Positions 22,622-33,627 of a DNA stretch of 52,936 bases are shown in pieces. The DNA is from Citrobacter sp. wls619. Its GTDB lineage: Bacteria > Pseudomonadota > Gammaproteobacteria > Enterobacterales > Enterobacteriaceae. Every line of letters begins with the position of its first letter. The stretch's first letter is position 1. A program made the translations under genes and the position numbers. The notes beneath the pieces were generated by a model. The model had not been told where the DNA came from. It searched no databases and saw only the letters and a list, made by a program, of their open reading frames with translations. The stretch covers positions 1-52,936 of the forward strand of contig NZ_SZXJ01000041.1 in the NCBI RefSeq assembly GCF_005281345.1. The letters are read 5' to 3'.

Positions 22622-24330
22622 GACTCTTTCCAGTACTTCTGCTTACTGGTTTTGCCAATACCTGGATTCATACTGTTGGTCGGGTCGTTCTCGCGATAAA
22701 AACGCGTCAATGTTTCTGGCGCTTTATACAGATGCCCTACGTTATGTTCTGCAGGGTATTGTGCCCCGCGCTCACGCAGTAACACCAGCATTTGCTCTTT
22801 CAGTTCGTGAGCATCCACACCTTTCTTCACAATGTAATCCTGATGGAAGACATAGCACATAAAGTGGCCGTAATAGAGCTTGTGAACCAGCTTGCTGTCT
22901 ATTTCCGGCGGCAGGTGCTCATACCATTCGGTATCGTTACGGCGCAGCGCAATATCCAGCGCCAGAATATCTTCCACTTCATCCGCATGGACGGCCTGAT
23001 ATCGAATGGCCGCCCCCGCCGCGGCGAAGCGGTGCAAAAAGGCCTTGCTACCTTCTTCCGGCGTACAGGCAAAGAAATCACCTTCGGCGGTTTTGAAAAA
23101 CTCAGTCAGCCAGCTCTGTGCTTCTGCTACGCCGCCACCGGCCATTTTTAACAGCAGGTGATGTTCGTATTTATCACGCCAGCTTTTCATCCGTGCCGGT
23201 AAATGGCTGGGGAATAAATGGCCAAACTTCTGCATCGCCCGGTCGGTAAAGTGCGGGCGGAAAATTTTCACTTTTTCCAGCATCGCATCGGTGCGGCCTT
23301 TCAGCGTAAAGAAAAACGGCATTTTGTCGGTGCCGAGTTTGTCGATCATCAGAAACGTATCTTTGCCATAGGTTTCGGCGATGTCATAGATATCGCGGTG
23401 CATATATTCACCCGCGACCGGCAGATGTTCAAATTTGGCCAGAATATGACGACGGATTTCTGTCAGCACTTCTGGCTGGTTGGTACCGATATAAAATACC
23501 TGCTGGTTTTTCTCCGCCTCAAAGGTATCCAGGCGCACGGCGAACACCGCAAGCTTTCCGGCGCAACCAGAAGATTCAAACAAACGCTCAGGGTCTGCGT
23601 TATAGCGTGCCGGCGTATCGGCCTCAATATCTCTGACGCGGGTGACGTAATCATGATCGTGTGCGTGACGCCCATCGTGCTGGACATCATCATCTTTGAT
23701 CCGCTCGTCGTCGAGTTTACTGAGGATCTGCTCCGGCGTCTGACCCAGCTCGATACCCAGATGGTTGACCAGCTGTAACTTGCCTTGCTCATCAATACGT
23801 GCAAAGAGCGACATTTCTGTGTATGCCGGACCACGTTGTACCAGCGAGCCGCCAGAGTTGTTGCAGATACCGCCGATCACGGAAGCACCGATACAGGAAG
23901 AGCCGATCACCGAATGCGGTTCACGGCCAAAAGGTTTGAGCGCCTTTTCCAGCGAATACAGTGTCGTACCGGGATAAGCCAGCACCTGTTCACCGTTGCC
24001 GATGACGTGCAGCTTATCGAGGCGCAGAGTGCTGATGATAACGATGTCGCGATCGTAATCATTGCCGCTAGGCGTAGAGCCTTCGGTCAGACCGGTATTG
24101 GCGGCTTGCATCAGGATTATTTTGTCAGCCGAGACGCAGGCGCTGAGGACACGCCACAGTTCTAAAAGCGATCCAGGGAAAACGACGGCGAGCGCATCGC
24201 CCTGGCCCGAGCGGAAGCCTTTACGATAACGGGCCGTTTTGGCCGGTTCGGTGAGCAGGTGTGAATGGCCGACCAGTCGGGTCAATTCAGTCAGAAACGC
24301 TTTATTATCAGTTGTTGTAATGGAAGACAT
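22618..24330 (-). CDS. dld: Quinone-dependent D-lactate dehydrogenase
   Basis: This peripheral inner-membrane flavoprotein oxidises D-lactate to pyruvate and feeds electrons to ubiquinone. The FAD-binding PCMH-type domain (VVFPGSLLELWRVL; AANTGLTEGSTP; GSSCIGASVIGGICNNSGG) fills the N-terminal part. The Dld membrane-binding C-terminal domain follows. The frame is open to 24429; AAGGAG seven bases before the ATG at 24330 and the family N-terminus decide the start. Length is 570 residues, and the last residues differ from E. coli because the stop comes from a REP sequence. Confidence 0.97.
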   Translation of the reverse strand: MSSITTTDNKAFLTELTRLVGHSHLLTEPAKTARYRKGFRSGQGDALAVVFPGSLLELWRVLSACVSADKIILMQAANTGLTEGSTPSGNDYDRDIVIISTLRLDKLHVIGNGEQVLAYPGTTLYSLEKALKPFGREPHSVIGSSCIGASVIGGICNNSGGSLVQRGPAYTEMSLFARIDEQGKLQLVNHLGIELGQTPEQILSKLDDERIKDDDVQHDGRHAHDHDYVTRVRDIEADTPARYNADPERLFESSGCAGKLAVFAVRLDTFEAEKNQQVFYIGTNQPEVLTEIRRHILAKFEHLPVAGEYMHRDIYDIAETYGKDTFLMIDKLGTDKMPFFFTLKGRTDAMLEKVKIFRPHFTDRAMQKFGHLFPSHLPARMKSWRDKYEHHLLLKMAGGGVAEAQSWLTEFFKTAEGDFFACTPEEGSKAFLHRFAAAGAAIRYQAVHADEVEDILALDIALRRNDTEWYEHLPPEIDSKLVHKLYYGHFMCYVFHQDYIVKKGVDAHELKEQMLVLLRERGAQYPAEHNVGHLYKAPETLTRFYRENDPTNSMNPGIGKTSKQKYWKES

Positions 24331-24562
24331 TCTCCACTCCTTGTGGTGGGACTCAATATCAGGAACAAGCATAGCGCTATGTATGACAATACGCTTTCTC
24401 ATTCGCATTGTCTCTGTGTTGTATCCCACTGATTCATGCTGGTTTTGAAAATTCAGAGAATATCCTTAGCTTTCTTCCCCACTCCCGTTTAGGCTTACGG
24501 CAAGCTGCGGTTTTTGTTATATTTTCGCTGCCTCGTCGGGTAGAAATTAAGAGAGAATCAAC

Positions 24563-26860
24563 ATGAAATGGCTATGTTCTGTAGGTGTCGCGGTGGGCCT
24601 GGCGTTGCAACCAGCGTTGGCGGACACCTTGTTTGGTAACCATCCACTGACGCCTGAAGCGCGGGATGCGTTTGTGACCGATTTACTCAAACAGATGACC
24701 GTGGATGAGAAAATTGGGCAATTGCGCTTAATAAGCGTTGGACCTGATAACCCGAAAGAAGCCATCCGTGAGATGATCAAAGACGGGCAGGTTGGGGCGA
24801 TTTTTAACACCGTCACGCGCCAGGATATCCGTAAGATGCAGGATCAGGTTATGGAACTCAGCCGCCTGAAAATCCCTCTCTTTTTCGCCTATGACGTGCT
24901 GCACGGTCAACGTACCGTGTTTCCGATAAGCCTTGGCCTGGCATCCTCTTTTAACCTTGATGCGGTCAGAACCGTTGGCCGGATTTCTGCGTATGAAGCC
25001 GCAGACGATGGTCTGAACATGACCTGGGCGCCGATGGTCGATGTCTCCCGCGATCCGCGTTGGGGCCGTGCGTCCGAAGGTTTTGGTGAAGATACGTATT
25101 TAACTGCCATCATGGGCAAAACCATGGTGGAAGCGATGCAGGGGAAAAGCCCGGCCGACAGGTATTCAGTGATGACCAGCGTCAAGCACTTCGCCGCTTA
25201 TGGCGCCGTTGAGGGCGGAAAAGAGTACAACACTGTGGATATGAGTCCGCAGCGTTTATTCAACGACTATATGCCGCCGTACAAGGCCGGACTGGATGCC
25301 GGTAGCGGTGCGGTGATGGTGGGGCTTAATTCACTGAATGGGACGCCTGCCACCTCTGATGCCTGGCTGCTCAAAGACGTGCTGCGCGATAAGTGGGGCT
25401 TTAAAGGCATAACGGTTTCCGATCACGGCGCAATTAAAGAATTGATTAAGCATGGAACCGCGTCTGACCCTGAAGATGCTGTGCGCGTGGCGATCACGTC
25501 CGGTATTAACATGAGCATGAGCGATGAATACTACAGTAAGTATCTGCCGGGGCTGATTAAGTCGGGCAAGGTTTCGATGGCGGAACTCGACGATGCCGCG
25601 CGCCATGTACTGAATGTGAAATATGATATGGGTCTGTTTAACGACCCGTACAGCCACCTGGGGTCGAAAGATTCTGACCCACAGGACACCAATGCTGAAA
25701 GCCGTTTGCATCGCAAAGAAGCGCGTGACGTGGCGCGTGAAAGCCTGGTATTGCTGAAAAACCGTCTGGAAACATTGCCACTGAAAAAAACAGCCACCGT
25801 GGCAGTTGTCGGACCGTTAGCAGACAGCAAACGTGATGTCATGGGTAGCTGGTCTGCGGCGGGTGTTGCCGATCAGTCTGTCACGGTACTGACAGGCATT
25901 AAAAATGCCCTGGGTGATAAAGGTAAAGTGGTCTACGCCAAAGGGGCGAATATCACCAACGATAAAGGTATTGTTGACTTCCTTAACCTGTACGAAGAGG
26001 CGGTGAACGTTGATCCACGCTCGCCGCAGGCGATGATTGATGAAGCCGTTAACGCGGCGAAACAGTCTGACGTGGTTGTTGCGGTCGTGGGTGAAGCGCA
26101 GGGGATGGCGCATGAAGCGTCCAGTCGAACCGATATCACTATCCCGCAAAGCCAGCGTGATCTGATTGCTGCGCTGAAAGCAACCGGGAAACCGCTGGTG
26201 CTGGTGCTGATGAACGGTCGTCCACTGGCACTGGTGAAGGAAGATCAGCAGGCTGATGCGATCCTCGAGACCTGGTTTGCCGGCACCGAAGGCGGTAACG
26301 CCATTGCTGATGTGCTGTTTGGCGATTATAACCCGTCAGGTAAGCTGCCGATGTCTTTCCCACGATCGGTGGGGCAGATCCCGGTCTATTACAGCCATCT
26401 TAATACTGGTCGCCCGTATAACGCCGATAAGCCGAACAAATATACGTCGCGCTACTTTGATGAAGCGAATGGTCCGTTGTATCCCTTTGGCTATGGCCTG
26501 AGCTACACCACGTTTACCGTGTCTGATGTGAAGCTCTCTGCACCGACAATGAAACGTGACGGAACAGTGACTGCCAGCGTGCAGGTAACCAACACCGGCA
26601 AGCGTGAAGGGGCGACAGTCGTTCAGATGTATTTACAGGATGTGACGGCCTCAATGAGTCGTCCGGTAAAACAGCTGAAAGGCTTTGAGAAAGTGAACCT
26701 CAAGCCAGGTGAAACCCAGACCGTCAGTTTCCCCATTGATATTGACGCGCTGAAGTTCTGGAACCAGCAGATGAAATACGATGCGGAGCCGGGCAAATTT
26801 AACGTCTTTATCGGCGTGGACTCCGCCAGAGTGAAGCAGGGCGAGTTTGAACTGCTGTAA
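24563..26860 (+). CDS. bglX: Periplasmic beta-glucosidase BglX
   Basis: This glycoside hydrolase family 3 enzyme acts in the periplasm on beta-glucosides. A signal peptide ends QPALA before DTLFG. The nucleophile is Asp287 in TVSDHGA. The C-terminal alpha/beta sandwich carries VVAVVGEAQGMAHEASSRTD, and a fibronectin type III-like domain (VTNTGKREGATVVQMYL) closes the protein. Length is 765 residues, identical to E. coli. Confidence 0.97.
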   Translation: MKWLCSVGVAVGLALQPALADTLFGNHPLTPEARDAFVTDLLKQMTVDEKIGQLRLISVGPDNPKEAIREMIKDGQVGAIFNTVTRQDIRKMQDQVMELSRLKIPLFFAYDVLHGQRTVFPISLGLASSFNLDAVRTVGRISAYEAADDGLNMTWAPMVDVSRDPRWGRASEGFGEDTYLTAIMGKTMVEAMQGKSPADRYSVMTSVKHFAAYGAVEGGKEYNTVDMSPQRLFNDYMPPYKAGLDAGSGAVMVGLNSLNGTPATSDAWLLKDVLRDKWGFKGITVSDHGAIKELIKHGTASDPEDAVRVAITSGINMSMSDEYYSKYLPGLIKSGKVSMAELDDAARHVLNVKYDMGLFNDPYSHLGSKDSDPQDTNAESRLHRKEARDVARESLVLLKNRLETLPLKKTATVAVVGPLADSKRDVMGSWSAAGVADQSVTVLTGIKNALGDKGKVVYAKGANITNDKGIVDFLNLYEEAVNVDPRSPQAMIDEAVNAAKQSDVVVAVVGEAQGMAHEASSRTDITIPQSQRDLIAALKATGKPLVLVLMNGRPLALVKEDQQADAILETWFAGTEGGNAIADVLFGDYNPSGKLPMSFPRSVGQIPVYYSHLNTGRPYNADKPNKYTSRYFDEANGPLYPFGYGLSYTTFTVSDVKLSAPTMKRDGTVTASVQVTNTGKREGATVVQMYLQDVTASMSRPVKQLKGFEKVNLKPGETQTVSFPIDIDALKFWNQQMKYDAEPGKFNVFIGVDSARVKQGEFELL

Positions 26861-26883
26861 TGGGTGAATAAAGCCAAGCACAG

Positions 26884-26914
26884 TGCCTGATAGCGCTACG
26901 CTTATCAGGCCTGC
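26884..26914. repeat. REP unit after bglX
   Basis: TGCCTGATAGCGCTACGCTTATCAGGCCTGC is a canonical REP palindrome just beyond the bglX stop and ahead of its terminator. It is quoted here in halves: TGCCTGATAGCGC and GCTTATCAGGCCTGC. Confidence 0.85.
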
Positions 26915-26925
26915 GAAATCCTGTC

Positions 26926-26962
26926 ATCCGGTAAATTCACGTTGGGTTTACCGGATTTTTTT
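26926..26962 (+). terminator. Intrinsic terminator of bglX
   Basis: ATCCGGTAAA (26926-26935) and TTTACCGGAT (26947-26956) form a perfect 10-bp stem followed by seven T. Confidence 0.9.
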
Positions 26963-27037
26963 ATTTTGTTCTCGTCGTACCGCTAATAACGCTCGGTGTT
27001 ACCCCCCAATAGCCAGGTTAAGACTGGATTTTTCAAC

Positions 27038-27044
27038 TATGCTT
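27038..27044 (+). promoter_or_regulatory. Candidate sigma-S -10 element for osmF
   Basis: CTATGCT resembles the CTATACT-type -10 preferred by RpoS and lies about 50 bp before osmF. RpoS dependence of the yehZYXW operon is known in E. coli. Assignment of this exact element is inference. Confidence 0.4.
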
Positions 27045-27091
27045 TTTCCTCAAGTCTCTGAAAAGGGCAGCAAAAGGATGAGGAGAGCAGC

Positions 27092-28009
27092 ATGATTATC
27101 TCAAAGGTATGGGTGGGTTCGCTGGCGTTACTGGCCACGATAAGCTTGCCTTTACAGGCCGCGTCACCCGTCACGGTGGGGTCAAAAATTGATACCGAAG
27201 GGGCGCTGCTCGGCAATATTATTTTGCAGGTGCTTGAAAGCCACGGCGTGAAAACGGTCAATAAAGTGCAACTGGGCACGACGCCCGTGGTGCGTGGGGC
27301 CATCACTTCCGGTGAGCTGGATATTTATCCGGAATATACCGGCAATGGCGCGTTCTTTTTTAAAGATGAAAACGACCCCGCGTGGAAAAATGCGCAGGCA
27401 GGTTTCGAGAAAGTGAAAAAACTGGACGCTGAGCAAAATAAACTGATCTGGCTAACGCCTGCGCCGGCCAACAATACCTGGACTATTGCCGTACGTCAGG
27501 ATATCGCTGAAAAAAACAAACTTGTCTCTCTGGCGGATTTAGGCCGCTACCTGAAAGAGGGGGGAACGTTCAAACTGGCGGCTTCCGCCGAGTTTATTGA
27601 ACGTGCAGACGCGCTGCCCGCCTTTGAAAAAGCGTATGACTTCAAGCTCAATCAGAACCAATTGTTGTCGCTGGCAGGGGGCGATACTGCGGTGACAATT
27701 AAAGCTGCGGCGCAGCAGACCTCCGGCGTTAATGCCGCAATGGCTTACGGAACCGATGGCCCTGTTGCTGCGCTGGGGCTGCAAACATTAAGCGATCCCA
27801 AAGGGGTTCAGCCCATTTACGCACCTGCGCCCGTCGTGCGTGACGTGGTACTCAAGGAGTACCCGCAAATGGGGGAATGGCTACAGCCGGTCTTTGCCAG
27901 TCTGGATGAAAAAACGCTGCAGCAGCTCAACGCCAGTATCGCCGTTGAGGGGCTGGATGCGAAAAAAGTCGCTGCAGATTACCTGAAGCAAAAAGGATGG
28001 GTGAAGTAA
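27092..28009 (+). CDS. osmF: Osmoprotectant-type ABC transporter binding protein OsmF (YehZ)
   Basis: This is the periplasmic binding component of the YehZYXW importer, related to glycine betaine/choline receptors. A signal peptide ends PLQAA before [19 protein letters not shown]. The OpuAC-type fold shows [13 protein letters not shown]. Length is 305 residues as in E. coli. In E. coli this system has low affinity for betaine and is induced by RpoS in stationary phase and high osmolarity. Confidence 0.95.
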   Translation: MIISKVWVGSLALLATISLPLQAASPVTVGSKIDTEGALLGNIILQVLESHGVKTVNKVQLGTTPVVRGAITSGELDIYPEYTGNGAFFFKDENDPAWKNAQAGFEKVKKLDAEQNKLIWLTPAPANNTWTIAVRQDIAEKNKLVSLADLGRYLKEGGTFKLAASAEFIERADALPAFEKAYDFKLNQNQLLSLAGGDTAVTIKAAAQQTSGVNAAMAYGTDGPVAALGLQTLSDPKGVQPIYAPAPVVRDVVLKEYPQMGEWLQPVFASLDEKTLQQLNASIAVEGLDAKKVAADYLKQKGWVK

Positions 28010-28032
28010 CAGATTTGCAGCAGGTGAGTGTT

Positions 28033-29190
28033 GTGTCGAAGATATCAGTTAATCGGGTGCTGTTGCTGCTGGTGGTTCTGACCGTGGCCGCAGCCGCGCT
28101 TCCTTTCATCAGCTATGCCCCTAATCGTCTGGTTTCCGGTGAAGGTCGCCAACTCTGGGAAGTCTGGCCCCACATGGCGTGGGGACTGGCGGCGACATTT
28201 TTACTGCTCGTGATTCTCTGCTTCATACCCGGTAAATCCGGCAATATATTGACGCTGGTTGTTGTCCAGTTACTGGTGATTGCGGCGTTGTTTATGGCCG
28301 GGAAAACGGCAACGCATCTGGCTCAGACGGGAACGTCTGTCGCCAGAACCAGCCTGGGGAGTGGTTTCTGGCTTGGGTCAGGGGTGCTGTTGCTGGCTGG
28401 CAGTGACGCCATTCGGCGTATCACCATTCAGCCGCTGTGGCGCTGGGTGCTGCATGCGCAAATTGTCATTGTGCCAGTGGCGCTGCTGCTGACCGGCACC
28501 CTTAACGATCTTTCTCTGCTCAAAGAATATGCCAATCGCCAGGATGTCTTTGATGATGCTCTGGCACAGCATCTGACTATTCTGTTCGGTACCGTGGTGC
28601 CTGCGCTGTGTATTGGCGTGCCGCTGGGTATCTGGTGCACCTTTTCTGCTTCGCGTCAGGGGCCAATATTTGCCGTGCTGAATATCATCCAGACGATCCC
28701 CTCCGTCGCATTGTTTGGTTTGTTGATCGCGCCGCTTGCCGGACTGGTTAAGCATTTCCCGTGGCTTAGCTCGCTCGGCGTAGCGGGAACGGGCCTGACG
28801 CCCGCGCTGATTGCGCTGGTGCTGTACGCCTTATTGCCCTTGGTTCGTGGCGTGGTGGCCGGGCTGAATCAGGTTCCGCGTGATGTGCTGGAAAGTGCGC
28901 GGGCGATGGGAATGAGCGTGCGCCAGCGTTTTATTTCGGTGCAACTTCCGTTAGCGCAACCCGTTTTCCTGCGCAGTTTGCGGGTGGTGATGGTTCAGAC
29001 GGTGGGGATGGCGGTTATTGCCGCATTGATTGGGGCAGGTGGGTTTGGCGCGCTGGTCTTTCAGGGACTGCTCAGTAGCGCCGTTGATTTAGTGCTACTG
29101 GGCGTGATTCCGGTGGTGGTACTGGCAGTGCTGATTGATGCGCTGTTTGATTTAGGCTTAGCGCTGCTGAAGGTGACAAACGATGATTGA
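28033..29190 (+). CDS. yehY: Osmoprotectant-type ABC permease YehY
   Basis: This is one of two permeases of the OsmF importer. A hydrophobic N-terminal half precedes the binding-protein-dependent permease domain ([35 protein letters not shown]). The frame is open from an ATG at 27997 inside osmF, but that ATG has no spaced ribosome site. The GTG at 28033 follows AGGTGAG and gives exactly 385 residues, the E. coli length, so the GTG start is chosen. It overlaps yehX by 8 bp. Confidence 0.92.
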   Translation: MSKISVNRVLLLLVVLTVAAAALPFISYAPNRLVSGEGRQLWEVWPHMAWGLAATFLLLVILCFIPGKSGNILTLVVVQLLVIAALFMAGKTATHLAQTGTSVARTSLGSGFWLGSGVLLLAGSDAIRRITIQPLWRWVLHAQIVIVPVALLLTGTLNDLSLLKEYANRQDVFDDALAQHLTILFGTVVPALCIGVPLGIWCTFSASRQGPIFAVLNIIQTIPSVALFGLLIAPLAGLVKHFPWLSSLGVAGTGLTPALIALVLYALLPLVRGVVAGLNQVPRDVLESARAMGMSVRQRFISVQLPLAQPVFLRSLRVVMVQTVGMAVIAALIGAGGFGALVFQGLLSSAVDLVLLGVIPVVVLAVLIDALFDLGLALLKVTNDD

Positions 29191-30130
29191 ATTTAGCCAT
29201 GTCAATAAAACCTATAACCAGCAACAGGCCGTGCGCGATCTCAATCTGCATTTAGGCGAAGGGAGCTTTTCGGTATTAATTGGGACCTCCGGTTCGGGGA
29301 AGTCCACCACGTTGAAAATGATCAACCGGCTGGTCGAGCATGACAGTGGGCAGATCCGTTTTGCCGGGGAAGAGATCCGCAGCCTGCCGGTGCTGGAATT
29401 AAGGCGACGTATGGGCTATGCCATCCAGTCGATTGGCTTGTTTCCGCACTGGACAGTCGCCCAGAACATTGCCACCGTACCACAGCTGCAAAAGTGGTCA
29501 CGTGCGCGTATTGATGACCGAACAGAAGAGCTGATGGCGTTGCTGGGGCTGGAAGCGGATTTGCGTCACCGCTATCCGCATCAGCTTTCCGGCGGCCAAC
29601 AACAGCGGGTCGGTGTGGCACGCGCGCTGGCGGCTGACCCTCAGGTACTGCTGATGGACGAGCCTTTTGGCGCGCTGGACCCGGTAACACGCAGTGCGCT
29701 ACAGCAGGAGATGACCCGTATCCATCGTCTGCTGGGTCGTACCATCGTGTTGGTGACGCATGATATTGATGAAGCGCTGAGATTGGCGGAGCACCTGGTG
29801 TTAATGGATGCGGGCAAGGTGGTGCAGCAGGGCACGCCGCTGTCGATGTTGACGGCACCGGTGAATGATTTCGTGCAGACCTTTTTTGGTCACAGTGAAC
29901 TGGGGGTCCGGCTGCTGTCGCTGCGTACGGTGGGGGATTTTACCCGTCGTGGTGAACAGTTGGCCGGTGAGCCGTTGGTGGACGAGATGACGTTACGTGA
30001 TGCGCTATCTGTTTTTGTCGCCCGGGGTTGCGATGTGTTGCCGGTGGTGAATGCCCAGGGCGTGGCCCGCGGTACGCTGCATTTTCACGATCTGCTTTCG
30101 GAGACACCGCACAGTGAAACATCTGTTTGA
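29183..30130 (+). CDS. yehX: Osmoprotectant-type ABC ATPase YehX
   Basis: This ATPase energises the OsmF-YehYW importer. Walker A is GTSGSGKST, the signature is [15 protein letters not shown], Walker B is [11 protein letters not shown], and the H-loop lies in [14 protein letters not shown]-like tail ([18 protein letters not shown]) follows, as in OpuA/ProV relatives. It overlaps yehY upstream (ATGATTGA) and yehW downstream. Confidence 0.96.
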   Translation: MIEFSHVNKTYNQQQAVRDLNLHLGEGSFSVLIGTSGSGKSTTLKMINRLVEHDSGQIRFAGEEIRSLPVLELRRRMGYAIQSIGLFPHWTVAQNIATVPQLQKWSRARIDDRTEELMALLGLEADLRHRYPHQLSGGQQQRVGVARALAADPQVLLMDEPFGALDPVTRSALQQEMTRIHRLLGRTIVLVTHDIDEALRLAEHLVLMDAGKVVQQGTPLSMLTAPVNDFVQTFFGHSELGVRLLSLRTVGDFTRRGEQLAGEPLVDEMTLRDALSVFVARGCDVLPVVNAQGVARGTLHFHDLLSETPHSETSV

Positions 30131-30845
30131 TCCTCTGCTGTGGCTTATTGCGCTGTTCCTGGTGTTGCTGGTGGGATTGCCTCACAGCCAGGCACTGTTC
30201 AGCGCGTTGTTTCCCCAATTGCCGCGTCCTGTTTATCAGCAAGAGAGCTTTACGGCGCTGGCGCTGGCGCATTTCACGCTGGTGGGTATTTCAAGCCTGA
30301 TTGCTGTCATTATTGGGGTTGGGGCAGGTGTAGCGGTAACCCGCTCATGGGGGGGAGAATTCAGACCGTTGGTCGAAACGATTGCCGCGGTGGGGCAAAC
30401 TTTTCCGCCGGTTGCGGTGCTGGCGATCGCCGTACCGGTGATGGGGTTTGGCCCGGAGCCTGCGATTATCGCGCTGATCCTGTATGGGGTGTTACCGATC
30501 TTACAGGCAACGCTGGCAGGGCTGGGAGGGATCTCTGCCAGCGTGATAGATATCGCCAGCGGGATGGGCATGAGTCATGGGCAACGGCTATGCAAAGTCG
30601 AACTTCCGCTTGCGGCGCCGGTTATTCTGGCCGGGATTCGCACGTCAGTCATTATTAATATTGGCACCGCAACGATTGCCTCTACCGTTGGTGCGAATAC
30701 GCTGGGAACACCGATTATTATCGGGTTAAGCGGGTTTAATACCGCCTATGTGATCCAGGGGGCGCTGCTGGTCGCCTTGGCCGCAGTCATTGCCGATCGC
30801 GGGTTTGAGCGATTAGCGTACTACCTTACCCGGCACGTAAAATAA
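30114..30845 (+). CDS. yehW: Osmoprotectant-type ABC permease YehW
   Basis: This is the second permease of the OsmF importer, 243 residues with the permease loop [21 protein letters not shown]. The frame is open upstream in yehX, but the GTG at 30114, ten bases after GGAG, gives the E. coli N-terminus ([15 protein letters not shown]) and length. It overlaps yehX by 17 bp. Its last 20 bases overlap the antisense gene yohO. Confidence 0.94.
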   Translation: MKHLFDPLLWLIALFLVLLVGLPHSQALFSALFPQLPRPVYQQESFTALALAHFTLVGISSLIAVIIGVGAGVAVTRSWGGEFRPLVETIAAVGQTFPPVAVLAIAVPVMGFGPEPAIIALILYGVLPILQATLAGLGGISASVIDIASGMGMSHGQRLCKVELPLAAPVILAGIRTSVIINIGTATIASTVGANTLGTPIIIGLSGFNTAYVIQGALLVALAAVIADRGFERLAYYLTRHVK

Positions 30846-30933
30846 AGGTATAACCTGCCAGCATCACGCCGCCGATACCACCGATAGCCATCAGCAGGAA
30901 GAGGGTTATAACACCGATTTTAGCTGCGCTCAT
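30826..30933 (-). CDS. yohO: Small membrane protein YohO (35 aa)
   Basis: This is a one-helix membrane protein. Translation gives [19 protein letters not shown] followed by [16 protein letters not shown], very close to the 35-residue E. coli YohO. AAGGAG sits seven bases before the ATG at 30933. Function is unknown. Its 3' end overlaps the yehW 3' end on the other strand by 20 bp. It lies downstream of mlrA on the same strand. Confidence 0.9.
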   Translation of the reverse strand: MSAAKIGVITLFLLMAIGGIGGVMLAGYTFILRAG

Positions 30934-30984
30934 TTTGTACTCCTTATGTGAATATAAGGATTGTACACGTTTGTTAATAAAATA

Positions 30985-31716
30985 TTAAATACCGAGTGGA
31001 TAAATATCGTGACCTAACGCGCGCCACTCATCCAGTTGCTGGTGTTGTGCAGGGGTTTGGTTCTCTCCGCACCAGACGAGCAGGGTGCGCCCTTCAAACA
31101 GCTCGGGCCGTAGCTGATTGAGCGAGTGGGCCAGTACATCAACACGCCATCCTTGCTGGCTGGCGACCCAACCTTCCAGCCATAAGCGGGTGGTATCGTG
31201 GATATTCCAGCCGACCACCAGGGCATCTTTACCCTGTTTTTTACGCGCCGAGGCAAGGCAAATCGCAATATAATTGATGAGTACACCGTCAAGGATCCCC
31301 AATAGCGCCTGGAGAATGGGCTGCTGACATTGCAGACGTCGGCGTAAGGGAATGAACAAATGTGTATTGAGCGTTTGCGCAGGGTAATCCTGACCACGCT
31401 CTTTGATCCACAACCTGAGGCTGTGCAAATTGTTACTTTGCAAATAACTCAATAGCGTTTCTTGTTGCTCACGCCAGCCGTTATGCACATCAATGTTCTC
31501 ATTGCTGAGTAACATTTTAACTTTACTGACCTGAACGCCATTATTTATCCAGCGTTTTATCTCACGGATCCTGTCAATGTCCGCATCGTTAAACAGGCGA
31601 TGCCCCCCGTCTGTACGCTGAGGTTTTAGTAATCCGTAACGTCTCTGCCATGCACGTAAAGTGACAGGGTTGATATCACAAAGCAAAGCCACTTCACCTA
31701 TCGTGTAAAGCGCCAT
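30985..31716 (-). CDS. mlrA: MerR-family curli/biofilm regulator MlrA
   Basis: This is a transcription activator of csgD, and thus of curli and cellulose biofilm, under RpoS and c-di-GMP control in E. coli. An N-terminal MerR winged helix (YTIGEVALLCDINPVTLRAW; RRYGLLKPQRTDGGHR) is followed by a cobalamin-binding-like C-terminal domain that lacks the B12 histidine motif. Length is 243 residues as in E. coli. It is divergent from btsS. Confidence 0.95.
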   Translation of the reverse strand: MALYTIGEVALLCDINPVTLRAWQRRYGLLKPQRTDGGHRLFNDADIDRIREIKRWINNGVQVSKVKMLLSNENIDVHNGWREQQETLLSYLQSNNLHSLRLWIKERGQDYPAQTLNTHLFIPLRRRLQCQQPILQALLGILDGVLINYIAICLASARKKQGKDALVVGWNIHDTTRLWLEGWVASQQGWRVDVLAHSLNQLRPELFEGRTLLVWCGENQTPAQHQQLDEWRALGHDIYPLGI

Positions 31717-31941
31717 CGTTGTCTCACTCTTGCTCGCGAGGTCCCAGTTTTACTTTAGACGCTCTTTTGCGAACCAGGTAGTTTTGTCTGTTTTTTGATC
31801 AGAAGAAGGGTGAGATTGTCGTCATTCTCGCGCTTTCGAGTGATCGTTCTCACAAATTCCTGTTTTTTTGCAACAGTTCAAAGAAAGTTACGCGCAGCCC
31901 ATGTATGTTACGCGCTTTTAAGAAATGTGTGGTTGGCGGGT

Positions 31942-33627
31942 ATGTACGAGTTTAATCTGGTGTTGCTGCTGCTTCAGCAGATGTGCGTGTTTCTCGTTAT
32001 CGCGTGGCTAATGAGCAAGACGCGCCTGTTTATCCCGCTGATGCAGGTCACTATCCGACTGCCGCACAAACTTCTGTGCTACGTCACCTTCTCCATCTTT
32101 TGCATTATGGGCACCTACTTTGGGCTGCATATTGAAGACTCCATTGCGAATACTCGCGCCATCGGCGCGGTGATGGGCGGTCTGCTTGGCGGTCCTGTTG
32201 TTGGGGGACTGGTTGGCCTGACCGGCGGTCTTCATCGCTATTCGATGGGGGGCATGACGGCGCTCAGTTGCATGATTTCGACCATCGTGGAAGGCCTGCT
32301 TGGGGGACTGGTACACAGTGTCCTTACCCGACGCGGTCGTACTGATAAAGTGTTTAGTCCGCTGACGGCGGGCGCGATTACCTTTGTCGCCGAACTGGTG
32401 CAGATGCTGATCATTTTGCTGATTGCACGTCCCTTTGAGGATGCCTTGCACCTGGTCAGTAACATTGCCGCGCCGATGATGGTGACCAATACCGTTGGCG
32501 CTGCGTTGTTTATGCGCATTCTGCTCGACAAACGCGCGATGTTTGAAAAATACACATCGGCGTTTTCTGCCACTGCGCTAAAAGTTGCCGCCTCGACGGA
32601 GGGGATTCTGCGACAGGGATTTAACGAGGTTAACAGCATGAAGGTTGCTCAGGTGCTGTATGAAGAGCTGGATATCGGTGCGGTGGCGATTACTGACCGC
32701 GAGAAGTTACTGGCGTTTACCGGCATTGGTGATGACCACCACCTGCCAGGCAAGCCCATATCCTCTTCATATACCCAACGGGCGATTGAAACCGGAGAAG
32801 TCGTGTATGCCGACGGTAACGAAGTGCCTTATCGCTGTTCTCTGCATCCGCAATGCAAATTAGGGTCGACGTTGGTTATCCCTTTGCGTGGTGAAAACCA
32901 GCGGGTGATGGGGACGATTAAACTGTATGAAGCCAAAAACCGTCTCTTTAGCTCAATTAACCGCACGCTGGGGGAAGGGATCGCTCAGTTGCTTTCCGCG
33001 CAAATCCTGGCGGGCCAATACGAGCGACAAAAAGCGATGCTGACGCAGTCAGAAATCAAACTTCTGCACGCTCAGGTTAATCCCCATTTTCTGTTCAACG
33101 CGTTGAACACGATCAAAGCCGTGATCCGTCGTGACAGCGAACAGGCCAGCCAACTGGTGCAATATCTCTCGACTTTCTTTCGTAAGAATTTAAAACGCCC
33201 GTCGGAAATTGTGACGCTGGCTGATGAAATCGAACACGTAAATGCCTATCTACAAATTGAAAAGGCACGATTCCAGTCCCGTCTGCAGGTGACCTTAACG
33301 GTCCCGGAAGCGCTTGCGCATCAGCAATTGCCTGCGTTTACGCTGCAACCGATAGTCGAGAATGCGATTAAGCATGGCACTTCCCAGCTACTTGATACCG
33401 GAGAAGTCTCTATCACTGCGCGTCAGGAAGGGCAGTATCTGATGCTGGATATTGAAGATAATGCCGGACTGTATCAGCCCACGACAGAGTCCAGCGGGCT
33501 TGGAATGAGTCTGGTGGACAAACGCCTGCGGGAACGGTTTGGCGATGATTTTGGCATCAGCGTAGCCTGTGAGCCTGACCTCTTTACCCGAATTACTTTA
33601 CGACTTCCCCTGGAGGAACTGGCATGA
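31942..33627 (+). CDS. btsS: Pyruvate-sensing histidine kinase BtsS (YehU)
   Basis: This LytS-type membrane sensor kinase detects extracellular pyruvate with high affinity. Five to six N-terminal membrane helices of the 5TM-5TMR_LYT type ([20 protein letters not shown]) are followed by a GAF domain and a HisKA_7/HATPase module. The phospho-acceptor region is [18 protein letters not shown] and the N box is [10 protein letters not shown]. The frame is open 147 bases upstream, but the ATG at 31942 gives the 561 residues of E. coli BtsS. Its stop overlaps btsR in ATGA. Confidence 0.96.
   Translation: MYEFNLVLLLLQQMCVFLVIAWLMSKTRLFIPLMQVTIRLPHKLLCYVTFSIFCIMGTYFGLHIEDSIANTRAIGAVMGGLLGGPVVGGLVGLTGGLHRYSMGGMTALSCMISTIVEGLLGGLVHSVLTRRGRTDKVFSPLTAGAITFVAELVQMLIILLIARPFEDALHLVSNIAAPMMVTNTVGAALFMRILLDKRAMFEKYTSAFSATALKVAASTEGILRQGFNEVNSMKVAQVLYEELDIGAVAITDREKLLAFTGIGDDHHLPGKPISSSYTQRAIETGEVVYADGNEVPYRCSLHPQCKLGSTLVIPLRGENQRVMGTIKLYEAKNRLFSSINRTLGEGIAQLLSAQILAGQYERQKAMLTQSEIKLLHAQVNPHFLFNALNTIKAVIRRDSEQASQLVQYLSTFFRKNLKRPSEIVTLADEIEHVNAYLQIEKARFQSRLQVTLTVPEALAHQQLPAFTLQPIVENAIKHGTSQLLDTGEVSITARQEGQYLMLDIEDNAGLYQPTTESSGLGMSLVDKRLRERFGDDFGISVACEPDLFTRITLRLPLEELA

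Noticed and set aside
27997-28032. ATG start for yehY inside osmF
   Set aside because: The purine-rich stretch touches the ATG with no spacing; the GTG at 28033 has AGGTGAG and gives the family length.
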